Part shown: piece after piece, positions 33,614 to 42,706 of the stretch | Layout of the letters: the number at the start of each line of letters is the position of its first letter | How positions within the stretch are numbered: the first letter of the stretch is position 1 | Source: Methylocystis sp. | GTDB taxonomy: Bacteria > Pseudomonadota > Alphaproteobacteria > Rhizobiales > Beijerinckiaceae | Direction of reading: 5' to 3' | Assembly (NCBI GenBank): GCA_020252485.1 | Contig: JADCCX010000059.1 | Span: forward strand, 1 to 64,000 | Length of the DNA stretch: 64,000 nt | Program-made: the position numbers and the translations under genes | The notes under the pieces: generated by a model | What the model saw: only the letters and a program-made list of their open reading frames with translations | Database searches by the model: none | Told to the model about the DNA's origin: nothing

Positions 33614-34381
33614 TCAGGATGGCGGCGCGGTCCAGGCCGCGCCTGCGGTCCCTGAGAACGCCATCAAGGCTTCGAGCGTCCGCCACGCCTGCGCATCATG
33701 AGCGAGGTGGTGGCTGAGAATGCCGACCGGCCTGAAATCTTCGCTCCGGGCCTCCTGCAGGGCTGCGGCCAAGGCCGCTGCGGTCCAGGCTTCGGTCCGC
33801 CCGCAGCGGCCCTGCCGCCAGTCGATCAGATCGACATGCGCATTGACCTGCCGCAGCCGGGGCCCCGCAAGCGGATTTTCCGGGCCGAAAGCCGAAATCC
33901 AGCGGAACCCCGCTGCGGGCAGCCAGCGCGCCATCCCGGGCGGCAGCCGGTTCCACGGCGGCACGTAGCGGCCGGCGGCCTCCAGACCGAAAAGGACGGT
34001 CATCCGCGCCCTTGCCTCCTGCAGGGCTTCGAGGATGGGGCCTTCACCGCGCTCCGGCGGCGTCTCCTCCGCCTTTCGGCCGGCGGGAGCATGGTTCTCA
34101 TGACGGATGCCGTGGGCAGCGGGATGGACGAGCGGCTCGCCGGCCAGCCGTTCGGCCAGCGCGGCTTCGGCGACGAGGGGTATGACGGCGAGGAGGACGG
34201 GCGCGTCCCGGTCACGGCAAAGCGCCAGCAGCCTGTCGAGCGCTGGCGTCGGAGCGACCGCATCATCGTCGCGCAGCCAGAGCCGCGCCTGCCGGCCAGC
34301 CGCGCGCCAATGCGTGAGTTCGTCAGTGACGGCCTGCCAGACGTCGGCGGGCGCAGCACCGCTTGGACCCGCACGGCTCAT
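33614..34381 (-). CDS. polysaccharide deacetylase-like (NodB-fold) protein
   Basis: This 255-residue protein has WLRDDDAVAPTPALDRLLAL, with the D-D-D metal-binding strand, then APVLLAVIPLVAE, HGIRHENHAPAGRKAEE (histidine pair), RYVPPWNRLPPGMARWLPAA and VGILSHHLAHDAQAW. This is the divergent deacetylase pattern found beside rhizobial glycosyltransferases. I chose the ATG at 34381, which forms ATGA with the glycosyltransferase stop. It probably trims N-acetyl groups from a sugar of the same glycan or acts on a lipid-linked intermediate. The fold is well supported; the substrate is not known. Confidence 0.75.
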   Translation of the reverse strand: MSRAGPSGAAPADVWQAVTDELTHWRAAGRQARLWLRDDDAVAPTPALDRLLALCRDRDAPVLLAVIPLVAEAALAERLAGEPLVHPAAHGIRHENHAPAGRKAEETPPERGEGPILEALQEARARMTVLFGLEAAGRYVPPWNRLPPGMARWLPAAGFRWISAFGPENPLAGPRLRQVNAHVDLIDWRQGRCGRTEAWTAAALAAALQEARSEDFRPVGILSHHLAHDAQAWRTLEALMAFSGTAGAAWTAPPS

Positions 34382-35580
34382 GCCCGCAGATCCCGCCCGG
34401 CCGCCATGGCGTGCCGCAGCCCGGCGGCGAGGATGGCTTCGGCGCCCTCCCGGGTCCGCTCGGTCGCGGCGAAACGGGCCGCCGCTGCGCCGAGCCTGCG
34501 CCGGGCCGCGGGATCGAGGATCAGCCGCCGCAGCAGGGCGGCATAAGGTACCGCGGCCTCGCCATCCTTCGCGGCGGGAGCAGCCAGAAGCCCGGTCACG
34601 CCGTCCTTCACCACTTCCGGCACGCCGGCATTGCCGATGGCGGCGGCGGGAAGTCCAGCGGCCGCAGCCTCCAGATAGACCATGCCATAGGCCTCGCGGC
34701 ATCCGGGCCAGGCGAGGATATCCGCCTCCCGCATCAGCACCGCGATGGCGCTGCGGTCCGTGAGTCCTGTGAAATGCACGCGCCCTGCCGGGAAGCGCGC
34801 GAAAGCCGCCTCGACATCGCTCCGCGCCGGGCCGTCGCCAGCGATCGTCAGGGTCCAGTCGAGATCAACGAGGTGCTGGAGCGATTGCGCCAGGAGCAGG
34901 TAGCTCTGGCGCTTGTTGTCCGGCCGCATCATGGCGGTCGCCAGCAGCCTGACCGGGCCGCCCTCGGGCCGCCGCGCGCGCTCGCCGGTTGGCGCTGCGG
35001 GCGCGGCCAGAAACGGCTTGAGATCATAAAGTTTCGCACAGACTCCCGGCGCTTTCTCCAGCCCTCTCCGGTCCCTTTCGCTGAAGCAGAAGATCGCTGC
35101 GGCCCGCCGCAATGCCGGCATGGAGGCTTCCAGCCAATCCGCCCAGGCATCGCAGCCGCGCGCGGCGGCATAGGAGGCTTCGGCGGCCACATAGGGGATT
35201 CCCAGCCTCGCGGAGACGGAGGGACCGATCCAGTCGGGCGACTTGTGATAGGGATGATAGGTGAACCAGAGATCGGGACGGAAGGCGCCGGAGACGGCTT
35301 CGGCGAGGATTCGGTCCGCCTCCGCCGCCGAAGCGTCGCGCAATGCGGCCAAGCGGACGGGGTCAGGCGCGGAAACATGGGTTCTGAGCGTGGAGACGAG
35401 GCGAACCTCCTGGCATAGACCCTCCAGCAACCCCATCAGCTGGCGCGCCATCAGCCTGTCTCCCGAAGGCGTGGGATGACCGGGCTCCTTCAAGGGGGCG
35501 TAACAGGCGATCCTCAACCCGGCAAGCATCGGCGGCTGGTAGCATGGCCGCCGAAGTTGGGATAGAAACCAGCGGGTCAT
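34378..35580 (-). CDS. GT4-family glycosyltransferase
   Basis: This 400-residue GT-B enzyme has IACYAPLKEPGHPTPSGDRL at the N-terminus, RLLATAMMRPDNKRQSYLLL at the start of the donor domain, and the catalytic-loop region ADILAWPGCREAYGMVYLEA (E-x7-E, with E in REAYGMVYLEA). GNAGVPEVVKDGVTGLLAAP follows. It overlaps the deacetylase by 4 bases, so the pair acts together on one glycan. An ATG at 35529 would remove 17 residues that look unconserved and may be the true start; neither has a clear ribosome-binding site. Confidence 0.85.
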   Translation of the reverse strand: MTRWFLSQLRRPCYQPPMLAGLRIACYAPLKEPGHPTPSGDRLMARQLMGLLEGLCQEVRLVSTLRTHVSAPDPVRLAALRDASAAEADRILAEAVSGAFRPDLWFTYHPYHKSPDWIGPSVSARLGIPYVAAEASYAAARGCDAWADWLEASMPALRRAAAIFCFSERDRRGLEKAPGVCAKLYDLKPFLAAPAAPTGERARRPEGGPVRLLATAMMRPDNKRQSYLLLAQSLQHLVDLDWTLTIAGDGPARSDVEAAFARFPAGRVHFTGLTDRSAIAVLMREADILAWPGCREAYGMVYLEAAAAGLPAAAIGNAGVPEVVKDGVTGLLAAPAAKDGEAAVPYAALLRRLILDPAARRRLGAAAARFAATERTREGAEAILAAGLRHAMAAGRDLRA

Positions 35581-35650
35581 TTCGGCAGCGGGCGAGCAGG
35601 ACGTCAGTTCGTGACGGCGCCGCCCCGGCTCCCGGGCGATCGGATAGCGG

Positions 35651-38359
35651 ATGGAGCCGAGCCTCTTTCGATATATCTGGATGCACAGCAGGCGCGATCA
35701 GCTGATCGTGCTGGCGATCATTCTGGCCTCGCTGCCGTTCTATTTCGCCTCCTTCGATATCCCGAAACGGATCATCAACGAGGCCATCCAGGGCCGGGCC
35801 TTCGCCGACGGCCAACAGACCGCGCCCCTGTTCGCCTGGACGCTTTCCCTGCCGGGATGGCTCGGCGGCGGCACGCTCGCGGCTTTCGAGGGCTTCGAGG
35901 CCGGACGCATCGCCTATCTCTTCGGGCTCAGCTTCCTTTTTCTGGCGCTCGTCATCATCAATGGCGCCTTCAAGCAATTGATCAACACGCAGAAGGGGGT
36001 TCTGGGCGAGCGCATGCTGCGCCGCTTCCGTTTCGATCTCTACGGGCTGATGCTGCGCCTCAAGCCGGAGGACGTCCGGGCCATGAAGCCCGCCGAAGCC
36101 GCGAGCATCATCAATAACGAATCCGAACCGATCGGCGGCTTTATCGGCGATGCCTTCATTCAACCGATGTTCCTCGGCATGCAAGCGCTCACCGCCCTGG
36201 CCTTCATCACGCTGCAGAACATGTGGCTTGGCATGGTGGCGCTGGCCATCGTCCTGATCCAGGCCTTCATCATTCCCGAGCTTCGCAGGGAGTTGCTGCG
36301 TCTCAGCCGCCTGAGGCAGATCGAATCCCGCAGGCTTTCGGGCCGGATCGGGGAATTGGTGGAGATCGCCCCCGCCATCCAGAACCACGCCGCCGGACCC
36401 TATACGAAATCGGATATCGGCGACCGCCTCGGCATCCTTCTCGATGTCCGCGTCCGCCTGTTCAAGCGCAAGTTCGCCATCAAGTACCTGAACAATCTGC
36501 TGGCCCAGATCACGCCGTTCTTCTTTTATGCGATCGGCGGCTATCTCGCGATCAAGGGACAGCTCGACATCGGCCAGCTCGTCGCGGCGATCGCCGCCTA
36601 TCGGGATCTGCCGCCTCCGATCAAGGAGCTGATCGACTGGGATCAGGATCGCGCCGATGTGATCGTGAAATACGAGCAGATCGTCAGCCAGTTTCCGCCG
36701 GAATCGCTGAAGCCGCCGGAAGATGAACACCCGACCAAACCGCCGCCCGGCGACGCGCCGATCGTGCTCGAAGGCGTGCGCCTGAAGGACAGGCTGGGGC
36801 AAGCCCTGATCGAGCCGTTGAGCCTGACGATCCACCGTCCCGCCCAGGTCGCGCTCGCCGGTGCGGGAGGATTGGCGCAGGACATGCTCGCGCGCATCAT
36901 CGGCCGCCAGATCACGACCTACAATGGAACGGTGCGGATCGGCGGGATGGATCTGGCTTCGATGGAGAACGCGACGGCGCGGACCGTCATTTCTTACGCC
37001 GGCCCGGAAGCATTGCTTTTTCACGGTTCAATCCGGGACAATGTCGCCATCGGCCTCGTGCGGACGGAGCCGCCCGAAACGCCGCCGCCCGTTGACCCTC
37101 GCGAGCGCCAGCGCCAGCGCGAGGCGCTCAAGAGCGGCAACCCGCTTGCACCCTATTCGATCGGCTGGATCGATGCGGGCGCCCCGATGGAAACCGCCGC
37201 GCCGGTCGATGATCGGGTCATGGCAGCTCTATTCGTGACCGGAATGGCCGAAGAAGTCTATCGCATGGGGCTTCAGGGCCGGATCGATCCCGAACGGGAG
37301 CCGGATGCCGCGGACCGGTTTCTTGAGGCGCGGCGGCGGATCCGGCGGCGCGTGGCGGAGTTGAAGCTCGAACGCCTGATCGAGCCGTTCGACGCGTTGG
37401 CCTACAACAGCAATGCGTCCATCGCGGAGAACCTGCTGTTTGGCGTCCGGCAGGGTCCGAAGCTCGCCGACGACGCGCTCGGTTCGGATGCTTATCTCCG
37501 CTCGATCCTTGAAGCGGAGGCCCTGGTCCTCCCGCTGGCTGACCTCGGACTCCATACCGCTGAAAGCGCAATGGAGGTCTTCTCCGAGCTGCCGGTCGGC
37601 AATCCCCTCTTCGAACGCTTCTCCTTCGTCAGAGCCGACATGATGCCCGAGATCAAGCGCAGCGTCGAGGCGGTGCGCGTGCGGGGCGGCGTCGCGCAGA
37701 TTGGTCCCGCTGACCTTTCGGTCCTCCTTAACCTGGCTCTGGGCTATGTGGAGACCCGGCTGCGTCTTGGGCTGATGGAGCCGCTGCTGCAAGCCCGGAT
37801 CGTCCGGGCGAGGAACAGCTTCCGCTCGCACCTGCCGCAAAGCTATGCCGCCGAGGTGGAGTTCTACGATGCGGAGCGCTACTGCGCAGCGGCGCCGGTG
37901 GTTGACAATCTCCTTTTCGGCCGCATCGCCTACGGGATCGGCACTGCGCAGGCGCGCGTTTCCGAACTGATCGCGGAAACGTTGCGTGACAGCGGCCTCA
38001 CCGGTCTCGTCAACCGGCTCGGTCTCGACTTTGATGTAGGCGTCGGCGGACGCCAGCTCCTTGTGTCACAAAGAGCCGCCGTGGCGCTCGCGAGGGCGAT
38101 CGTCCTTCGCCCCGATATCCTGATCGTGGACGGCGCCTTGTCGGTCATGACGCCCGGCGACGCCCGCAAGATCATGCAATCGTTGCGGCGGGAGCGGCGG
38201 GGGCGCACCTTGCTGGCCGTCATGGGCGATGCGGCCGAGGCGGATGGCTATGATCAGGTTCTCGTCTTCGATGGCCCCCGGCTGATCGAGAACCGGACGC
38301 CGGGCTCCGCCAGGGGCGCCGCCGCGCCGAACGAGGAGCCGTCGCATGCCGCCGCCTGA
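35651..38359 (+). CDS. ABC-exporter-like protein with fully degenerate ATPase motifs
   Basis: This 902-residue protein has an N-terminal six-helix exporter-type membrane domain (about 15-320) and a C-terminal nucleotide-binding-like domain (about 370-880). By eye alignment, Walker A reads LAGAGGLAQD (402-411), with Gln410 for Lys and Asp411 for Ser/Thr. The signature LSGGQ is LLVSQ (803-807). Walker B ILIVDG has Gly828 for the catalytic Glu, and the H-loop His is absent near 859. About 390 residues separate Walker A and signature, far more than the usual 100 or so. Three similar N-L-L-F-G or I-R-D-N-V words (461, 591, 752) hint at internal repeats. The frame is intact, so the protein is maintained but unlikely to hydrolyse ATP. 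It precedes the cyclic-nucleotide-binding and cyclase-like genes. Confidence 0.85.
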   Translation: MEPSLFRYIWMHSRRDQLIVLAIILASLPFYFASFDIPKRIINEAIQGRAFADGQQTAPLFAWTLSLPGWLGGGTLAAFEGFEAGRIAYLFGLSFLFLALVIINGAFKQLINTQKGVLGERMLRRFRFDLYGLMLRLKPEDVRAMKPAEAASIINNESEPIGGFIGDAFIQPMFLGMQALTALAFITLQNMWLGMVALAIVLIQAFIIPELRRELLRLSRLRQIESRRLSGRIGELVEIAPAIQNHAAGPYTKSDIGDRLGILLDVRVRLFKRKFAIKYLNNLLAQITPFFFYAIGGYLAIKGQLDIGQLVAAIAAYRDLPPPIKELIDWDQDRADVIVKYEQIVSQFPPESLKPPEDEHPTKPPPGDAPIVLEGVRLKDRLGQALIEPLSLTIHRPAQVALAGAGGLAQDMLARIIGRQITTYNGTVRIGGMDLASMENATARTVISYAGPEALLFHGSIRDNVAIGLVRTEPPETPPPVDPRERQRQREALKSGNPLAPYSIGWIDAGAPMETAAPVDDRVMAALFVTGMAEEVYRMGLQGRIDPEREPDAADRFLEARRRIRRRVAELKLERLIEPFDALAYNSNASIAENLLFGVRQGPKLADDALGSDAYLRSILEAEALVLPLADLGLHTAESAMEVFSELPVGNPLFERFSFVRADMMPEIKRSVEAVRVRGGVAQIGPADLSVLLNLALGYVETRLRLGLMEPLLQARIVRARNSFRSHLPQSYAAEVEFYDAERYCAAAPVVDNLLFGRIAYGIGTAQARVSELIAETLRDSGLTGLVNRLGLDFDVGVGGRQLLVSQRAAVALARAIVLRPDILIVDGALSVMTPGDARKIMQSLRRERRGRTLLAVMGDAAEADGYDQVLVFDGPRLIENRTPGSARGAAAPNEEPSHAAA

Positions 38360-38392
38360 CGCCTTCATCGCCAGCAAGGGAGGAGCCCGCGC

Positions 38393-38839
38393 ATGTTGAA
38401 CGATGATGTGGCGCTGTTGCGCCGCCTCCCCATGTTTGGGGATGTCAGCAACGCGAAGCTGAAGCTTCTGGCGCTCGCCTGCCGGCGCAATCACTATGTC
38501 GCGGGCGACGTCCTGATCAGGCAGGGCGCCGACGCGCTGAGCCTCTTCATCCTCGTTTCAGGCGAGGTCGAGGTGACCCGCGAACGGGCGGGCGATGCCC
38601 TGGTCCTCGCCCGGCTGGGACCGGGCGCCATCATCGGAGAGATCGGCGTCGTGCTGGACACTCCCTACACATCCTCGGTCATAGCGGCGACGGACCTCGT
38701 CGTCCTGGAGATCGGCAAGACGGATTTTCTGGAGCTGGTGAAGGAATTGCCGCAGCTTTCCATGGGCCTCATCCGGGAGCTCGCCCGACGGGTGCTGCGC
38801 ACGAGCGACCTCTATGAGGCGGCGCTGAAGGGGCATTGA
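38393..38839 (+). CDS. stand-alone cyclic-nucleotide-binding-domain protein
   Basis: This 148-residue protein is a single CNB domain: LRRLPMFGDVSNAKLKLLAL, then AGDVLIRQGADALSLFILVS-G-E-V-E-V, and LGPGAIIGEIGVVLDTPYTS. No DNA-binding helix-turn-helix follows, so it is not a CRP/FNR regulator. The phosphate-binding cassette keeps Gly82-Glu83, but the Arg that contacts the cyclic phosphate (P-R-x-A/S-x-V) is Tyr92 here, so affinity for cAMP or cGMP is doubtful. AGGGAGGAG precedes the start. It lies between the degenerate ABC protein and the cyclase-like gene, whose ATG follows its stop directly. Confidence 0.88.
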   Translation: MLNDDVALLRRLPMFGDVSNAKLKLLALACRRNHYVAGDVLIRQGADALSLFILVSGEVEVTRERAGDALVLARLGPGAIIGEIGVVLDTPYTSSVIAATDLVVLEIGKTDFLELVKELPQLSMGLIRELARRVLRTSDLYEAALKGH

Positions 38840-40558
38840 ATGGCTTTCGTTCCTGAGGAGGCCGGAGACGCCCCTGCATCGCGCTGGAGCGCCGCATGGC
38901 TCGGGCGCAATCTCAAGCTCGGATCGGGCCTGGTGCTGATGGCCTTCGTTGCGAGCCATCTGCTCAATCATGCGGCTGGCGTGTTCGGCGTTGATGCCAT
39001 GTCAGCGATCCAGGAGTTCAGGGCGGGGTTCTGGCGCAGCCGGCCCGGCACTATCCTGCTCTACGGCGCGGCTGCGGCGCATATCGTCCTGGCCCTGCGG
39101 CGGGTCCTCGTCCGGACGACGTGGCGGATGCCTTGGCGGGAGGCGCTGCAGATCCTGCTCGGCCTTCTGATCCCGCTCATGCTGGCCGGCCACGTCAGCA
39201 GCACCAGGCTGGGGACCGAAATCGCCGGAACCGACGACAGCTACGTGCATGTGCTGCGCCATCTCTGGCCCCAGCATGCCTTGTTCCAGATCGCCCTTCT
39301 GCTCATCGTGTGGTGCCATGGCTGCCTCGGTGTTTATTTCGCCTTCCATGTCCGCCCATGGTTCACGCGGTTCCGGTACATCCTGGCGGCGCTCGCCGTC
39401 CTGATTCCCGCGCTCGCCATCGCCGGATTCACAGCCGGCGCGCGGGAGGCGGCCGGAGCCTCCGCGCCCGCCGAGGTCTGGACGGCGCGGCAGCTTGAGC
39501 TGGTCGGGGCATCCGCCTTCTGGGCCGAAATGGCGGCCTATGGACTCATCCTCGCCGTGCTGGCCGCCATCGGTTTCTTCGAGTTGAGGCGGCGCCTCTC
39601 CCGCATGGTGACTATCCGCTATCTCGGCCATGGCGAGGTCAAGGGACCGATAGGCCCGACGCTGCTCGAGATCAGCCGCGTCAACAGGATTCCCCATCCC
39701 TCCGCCTGCGGCGGGCGCGGGCGCTGCTCCTCCTGCCGCGTTCTCGTGATGGACGGGGCCGACACGCTGCCGGCGCCGCAGGCGATCGAGCGGCGCCTGC
39801 TCGACCGCATCCAGGCGCCGCGCAATGTCCGTCTCGCCTGCCAGATCAGGCCGGCCCGGCCGCTCCAGGTCAGGGTCATCATGGCCCGGCAGGCCGATAC
39901 CGGCTTCGGCTTTGATTCGGGCGGGGCGCGCAACGGCCAGGCCACGGTGCTGGTCTGCGATATCCGCGCCTTTTCCTATCTCGCCCGCACGCAGCTCCCG
40001 GCCGACGCCGTCCAGCTGCTCAACCGCGTGCTCGACGATTACGTCCACGCCGCCGTGGCGCATGGCGGCCAGGTCGGAGCCATCCAGACCGACGGCATCA
40101 TGGCGGCCTTCGGGATCGATGGCGACCCGCGCGCGGGCGCGCTCGCCGCCCTCGGCTGCGCCGCCGACATGCTGACGGCAACGGGGGCGGCCGATGAGCA
40201 ATTCGCCAGCGCGCTGCCGATTCCCCTTCGGCTTGGCATCGGCATCCACACCGGCCCGGTCGTCATCGCGACCCGCGGCGGGGGCAGCGAAGCCGAGGCC
40301 GCTCAGGCCGGACAGCCGCTTGCCGTGATCGGCGAGACTGTGGTGATCGCCGGACGGCTGGAGGAGGCGACCAAGGAGGTCAGCGCCGATTGCATGATTT
40401 CGCAGGCCGTCTACGACGCCGCCGGTCTGCCGCGGCCGCAAGCGCCGGTCCGTCAGATCAATTACAAGCAGGGCGACAAGCCGATCCCGGCCTATGCCGT
40501 GAACGCGCCGCGCGCCGCGGAGCCGCCCGAGGCCGCCGGACGGCGCGAGACGGCCTGA
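38840..40558 (+). CDS. cyaC: CyaC-like diheme membrane anchor / [2Fe-2S] / class III cyclase protein
   Basis: Three modules are seen in 572 residues. Residues 25-250 form six membrane helices with His40/44, His81, His118 and His160. This is like the tetra-histidine diheme-b anchor of succinate-quinone oxidoreductases described for Sinorhizobium meliloti CyaC, a quinone-responsive adenylate cyclase. Residues 257-350 are a plant-type ferredoxin domain with Cys290, Cys296, Cys299 and Cys334. Residues 368-540 are a class III cyclase domain. Metal-binding Asp374 and Asp418 and Arg506 are kept. By eye, the purine Lys is Ala414, the purine Asp/Thr is Ala495 and the transition-state Asn is Val502. 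Redox sensing is well supported; cyclase activity is uncertain. The gene directly abuts the CNB gene. Confidence 0.87.
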   Translation: MAFVPEEAGDAPASRWSAAWLGRNLKLGSGLVLMAFVASHLLNHAAGVFGVDAMSAIQEFRAGFWRSRPGTILLYGAAAAHIVLALRRVLVRTTWRMPWREALQILLGLLIPLMLAGHVSSTRLGTEIAGTDDSYVHVLRHLWPQHALFQIALLLIVWCHGCLGVYFAFHVRPWFTRFRYILAALAVLIPALAIAGFTAGAREAAGASAPAEVWTARQLELVGASAFWAEMAAYGLILAVLAAIGFFELRRRLSRMVTIRYLGHGEVKGPIGPTLLEISRVNRIPHPSACGGRGRCSSCRVLVMDGADTLPAPQAIERRLLDRIQAPRNVRLACQIRPARPLQVRVIMARQADTGFGFDSGGARNGQATVLVCDIRAFSYLARTQLPADAVQLLNRVLDDYVHAAVAHGGQVGAIQTDGIMAAFGIDGDPRAGALAALGCAADMLTATGAADEQFASALPIPLRLGIGIHTGPVVIATRGGGSEAEAAQAGQPLAVIGETVVIAGRLEEATKEVSADCMISQAVYDAAGLPRPQAPVRQINYKQGDKPIPAYAVNAPRAAEPPEAAGRRETA

Positions 40559-40643
40559 CCCGCCATTCCGGAGAGCATCCTCTAGCCACGCAAGGGCGGA
40601 ACCGTCTATCCTCCCGCGAAGGGTAAGCCAGGAAGGAGCCTGC

Positions 40644-41006
40644 ATGATCCTCGCCGCCAAAGTCATCGCAGCGCTCGCCGGCGGCTATCTGCTGACCGGA
40701 TTGGCTGTCGGCATCGCCTTCCTCCTGTTCCGCCTGGACAAACAGTATCCGGCCGCGCGCGGCGCCTATGCGTTCCGGCCGCTGCTGCTGCCCGGCCTCG
40801 CGCTGCTCTGGCCGGTCGTTTTGCGCCGCTGGATGGCCGGCGGCGCGGCGAATGTGGCCAGCCACAAGCGGGCGCACTGGGTGATTTGGGCCGCGATGGC
40901 GCTGCTGCTTGTCATCATCTTCGGTCTGGCGGCCAGCATCGGGCCGTCAAGACTGCCGGAGGAGCCTTCCCGCCGTCTGAGCCTGGCCGCAGGAGCGGTC
41001 TTGTGA
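40644..41006 (+). CDS. small membrane protein of unknown function
   Basis: This 120-residue protein has AAKVIAALAGGYLLTGLAVG followed by IAFLLFRLDKQ, a membrane re-entry around FRPLLLPGLALLWPVVLRRW, and a third helix AHWVIWAAMALLLVIIFGLA. AGGAAGGAG precedes the ATG. It lies 85 bases after the CyaC-like gene on the same strand and may be the last gene of that group. Similar short proteins of this kind occur near heme or quinone-linked membrane enzymes, but I cannot name a family. Confidence 0.7.
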   Translation: MILAAKVIAALAGGYLLTGLAVGIAFLLFRLDKQYPAARGAYAFRPLLLPGLALLWPVVLRRWMAGGAANVASHKRAHWVIWAAMALLLVIIFGLAASIGPSRLPEEPSRRLSLAAGAVL

Positions 41007-41143
41007 CCGCCAGCTGCAAGCCGGTCGGAATGGAGGGCGATGTCGAGCGGGTCGGCAACGTGCTGATCCTGCGCCTCGACTCCCGGAAGGTGAGGGGGCT
41101 TTGAAGGAGCAGGCCATGGCCGCCTTGTCGGGGCTGGAATGGG

Positions 41144-42706
41144 CTACCGCACGATGGCTTCGATCAGGAAGGGCCCGCGCTCCTTGAGCCCGCTTTGGAA
41201 CGCGGCGGTGAAGGCCTCGGCCGTATCGCAGCGCAAGGCGGGAACGCCCATGCCCTCCGCCAGCTTCACCCAATCGAGCGCCGGATCGTCGAGCGAGAGC
41301 ATGTCGAGCGCCTTGCGCCCAGGGTTCGACGCGCCAACCGCCATCAACTCGCCGGAGAGGATCGCATAGGCGGCATTCGACCAGATGACGGTCAGGACAT
41401 CGGCCCCGGCGCGCGCCTGGCTCCACAAGGCCTGCAGCGTATACATGGCGCTGCCATCCGCCTGCAGATTGACGATCTTGCGGTCCTTCGCGGCGACGGC
41501 GGCGCCGAGCGCCATGGGCGGGCCAAGGCCGATCGCTCCGCCGGTAAGCTGCAGCCAGTCATGCGGCGCGGCATGGATCGTGAGCGGTGCCGTGAAGCGG
41601 GCGCTCGACACCGATTCATCGACGATCACCGCACCTTCCGGCAGCAGCGCCGCCACGGACCGCATGGCGTTCTCGACCGTCAGTTTGCCGGTGGGCAGGG
41701 GGGTCCGCAGGGCGGAAGCGCGCAGCGCGTCGGCGGCCCTCGCGCCCACGGCATCGGCCAGGCGGGCCAGGGCATCGTGCAGGTCATCGCCCTTGCCGGC
41801 CAGCGTCAGGACCTTCGCCCCGGGCGGCGCCATGCGGCTTGGCTTGCCGGGATAGCCGAAGAAGGAGACGGGATCGTCGGCGCTCACCAGGATCAGCGTC
41901 TCGACATCCTTCAGCGCCTCCAGCGCCTGATCGACGTAATAGGGCAGGCGGGGAAGCTCGATCCGGCCGGCGCCGCGCTCGATCCGCGCCAGCGATGTGC
42001 GGCCCATGATGCGCGCCCCCGTCCGCGCGGCGATGGCTGCGGCGAGGTCGAGCGTGCCCTCGCGCACCGCAGAGCCGCCGAGCAGCAGCAACGTGCCCTT
42101 CCCCTTGCGGACGGCGGCGGCGGCTTCGGCGACGCGGGCTTCCTCAACCTTCGCCGGCGGCGCAACCGCGAGCGGGGCAGCGACGGGCCCGCCCGGTCCC
42201 CAGGCGGTGTCGGCGGGCAGGATGAGCGTGGCGATCTGGCCCGGCGGCCTGCGGGCGGCGGCAATCGCCTCGGCGCCTTCGGCGGCGATCGTCGTGCTGT
42301 CGCGGCCTGTCCGCACCCAATGCGACATCGGCCGGGCGACGCCCTCGGTATCGGAGGTGAGCGGGGCCTCGTAGGCGAGATGCTGCGTCGTATGCTCGCC
42401 GACGATATTGACGATCGGCGAACCGGCCTTCTTGGCGTTGTGAAGGTTGGCGAGCCCATTGGCGAGGCCGGGGCCCAGATGCAGCAGCGTCAGGCCGGGC
42501 CGTCCCGTCATGCGGGCCCAGCCGTCGGCGGCGCCGGTGGCGACGCCCTCGAAGAGGCAGAGCACGCAATCCATGCCGTCGACCCTGTCGAGGGCGGCCA
42601 CGAAATGCATCTCGGAGGTGCCGGGATTCGAGAAGCAGGTGTCGACGCCGCCCGCCACCAGCGTGCGCACCAGGCTTTCCGCGCCGTTCATTCCAGTCTC
42701 GCTCAT
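41144..42706 (-). CDS. ThDP-dependent enzyme, acetolactate synthase/benzoylformate decarboxylase-like
   Basis: This 520-residue protein has the three-domain ThDP layout. The N-terminal pyrimidine domain has the activating Glu53 ([18 protein letters not shown]). A middle Rossmann-like domain follows, then a C-terminal diphosphate domain with [20 protein letters not shown] and a later S-N-A-A-Y. The usual G-D-G is A-D-G here. [19 protein letters not shown] is typical of the acetolactate-synthase-like group that decarboxylates 2-oxo acids. I chose the ATG at 42706, which forms ATGA with the upstream ATPase gene. As last gene of a 10-kb importer/amidohydrolase operon it probably acts on a 2-oxo acid released from the imported compound, not in branched-chain amino acid synthesis. 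Confidence 0.85.
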   Translation of the reverse strand: MSETGMNGAESLVRTLVAGGVDTCFSNPGTSEMHFVAALDRVDGMDCVLCLFEGVATGAADGWARMTGRPGLTLLHLGPGLANGLANLHNAKKAGSPIVNIVGEHTTQHLAYEAPLTSDTEGVARPMSHWVRTGRDSTTIAAEGAEAIAAARRPPGQIATLILPADTAWGPGGPVAAPLAVAPPAKVEEARVAEAAAAVRKGKGTLLLLGGSAVREGTLDLAAAIAARTGARIMGRTSLARIERGAGRIELPRLPYYVDQALEALKDVETLILVSADDPVSFFGYPGKPSRMAPPGAKVLTLAGKGDDLHDALARLADAVGARAADALRASALRTPLPTGKLTVENAMRSVAALLPEGAVIVDESVSSARFTAPLTIHAAPHDWLQLTGGAIGLGPPMALGAAVAAKDRKIVNLQADGSAMYTLQALWSQARAGADVLTVIWSNAAYAILSGELMAVGASNPGRKALDMLSLDDPALDWVKLAEGMGVPALRCDTAEAFTAAFQSGLKERGPFLIEAIVR

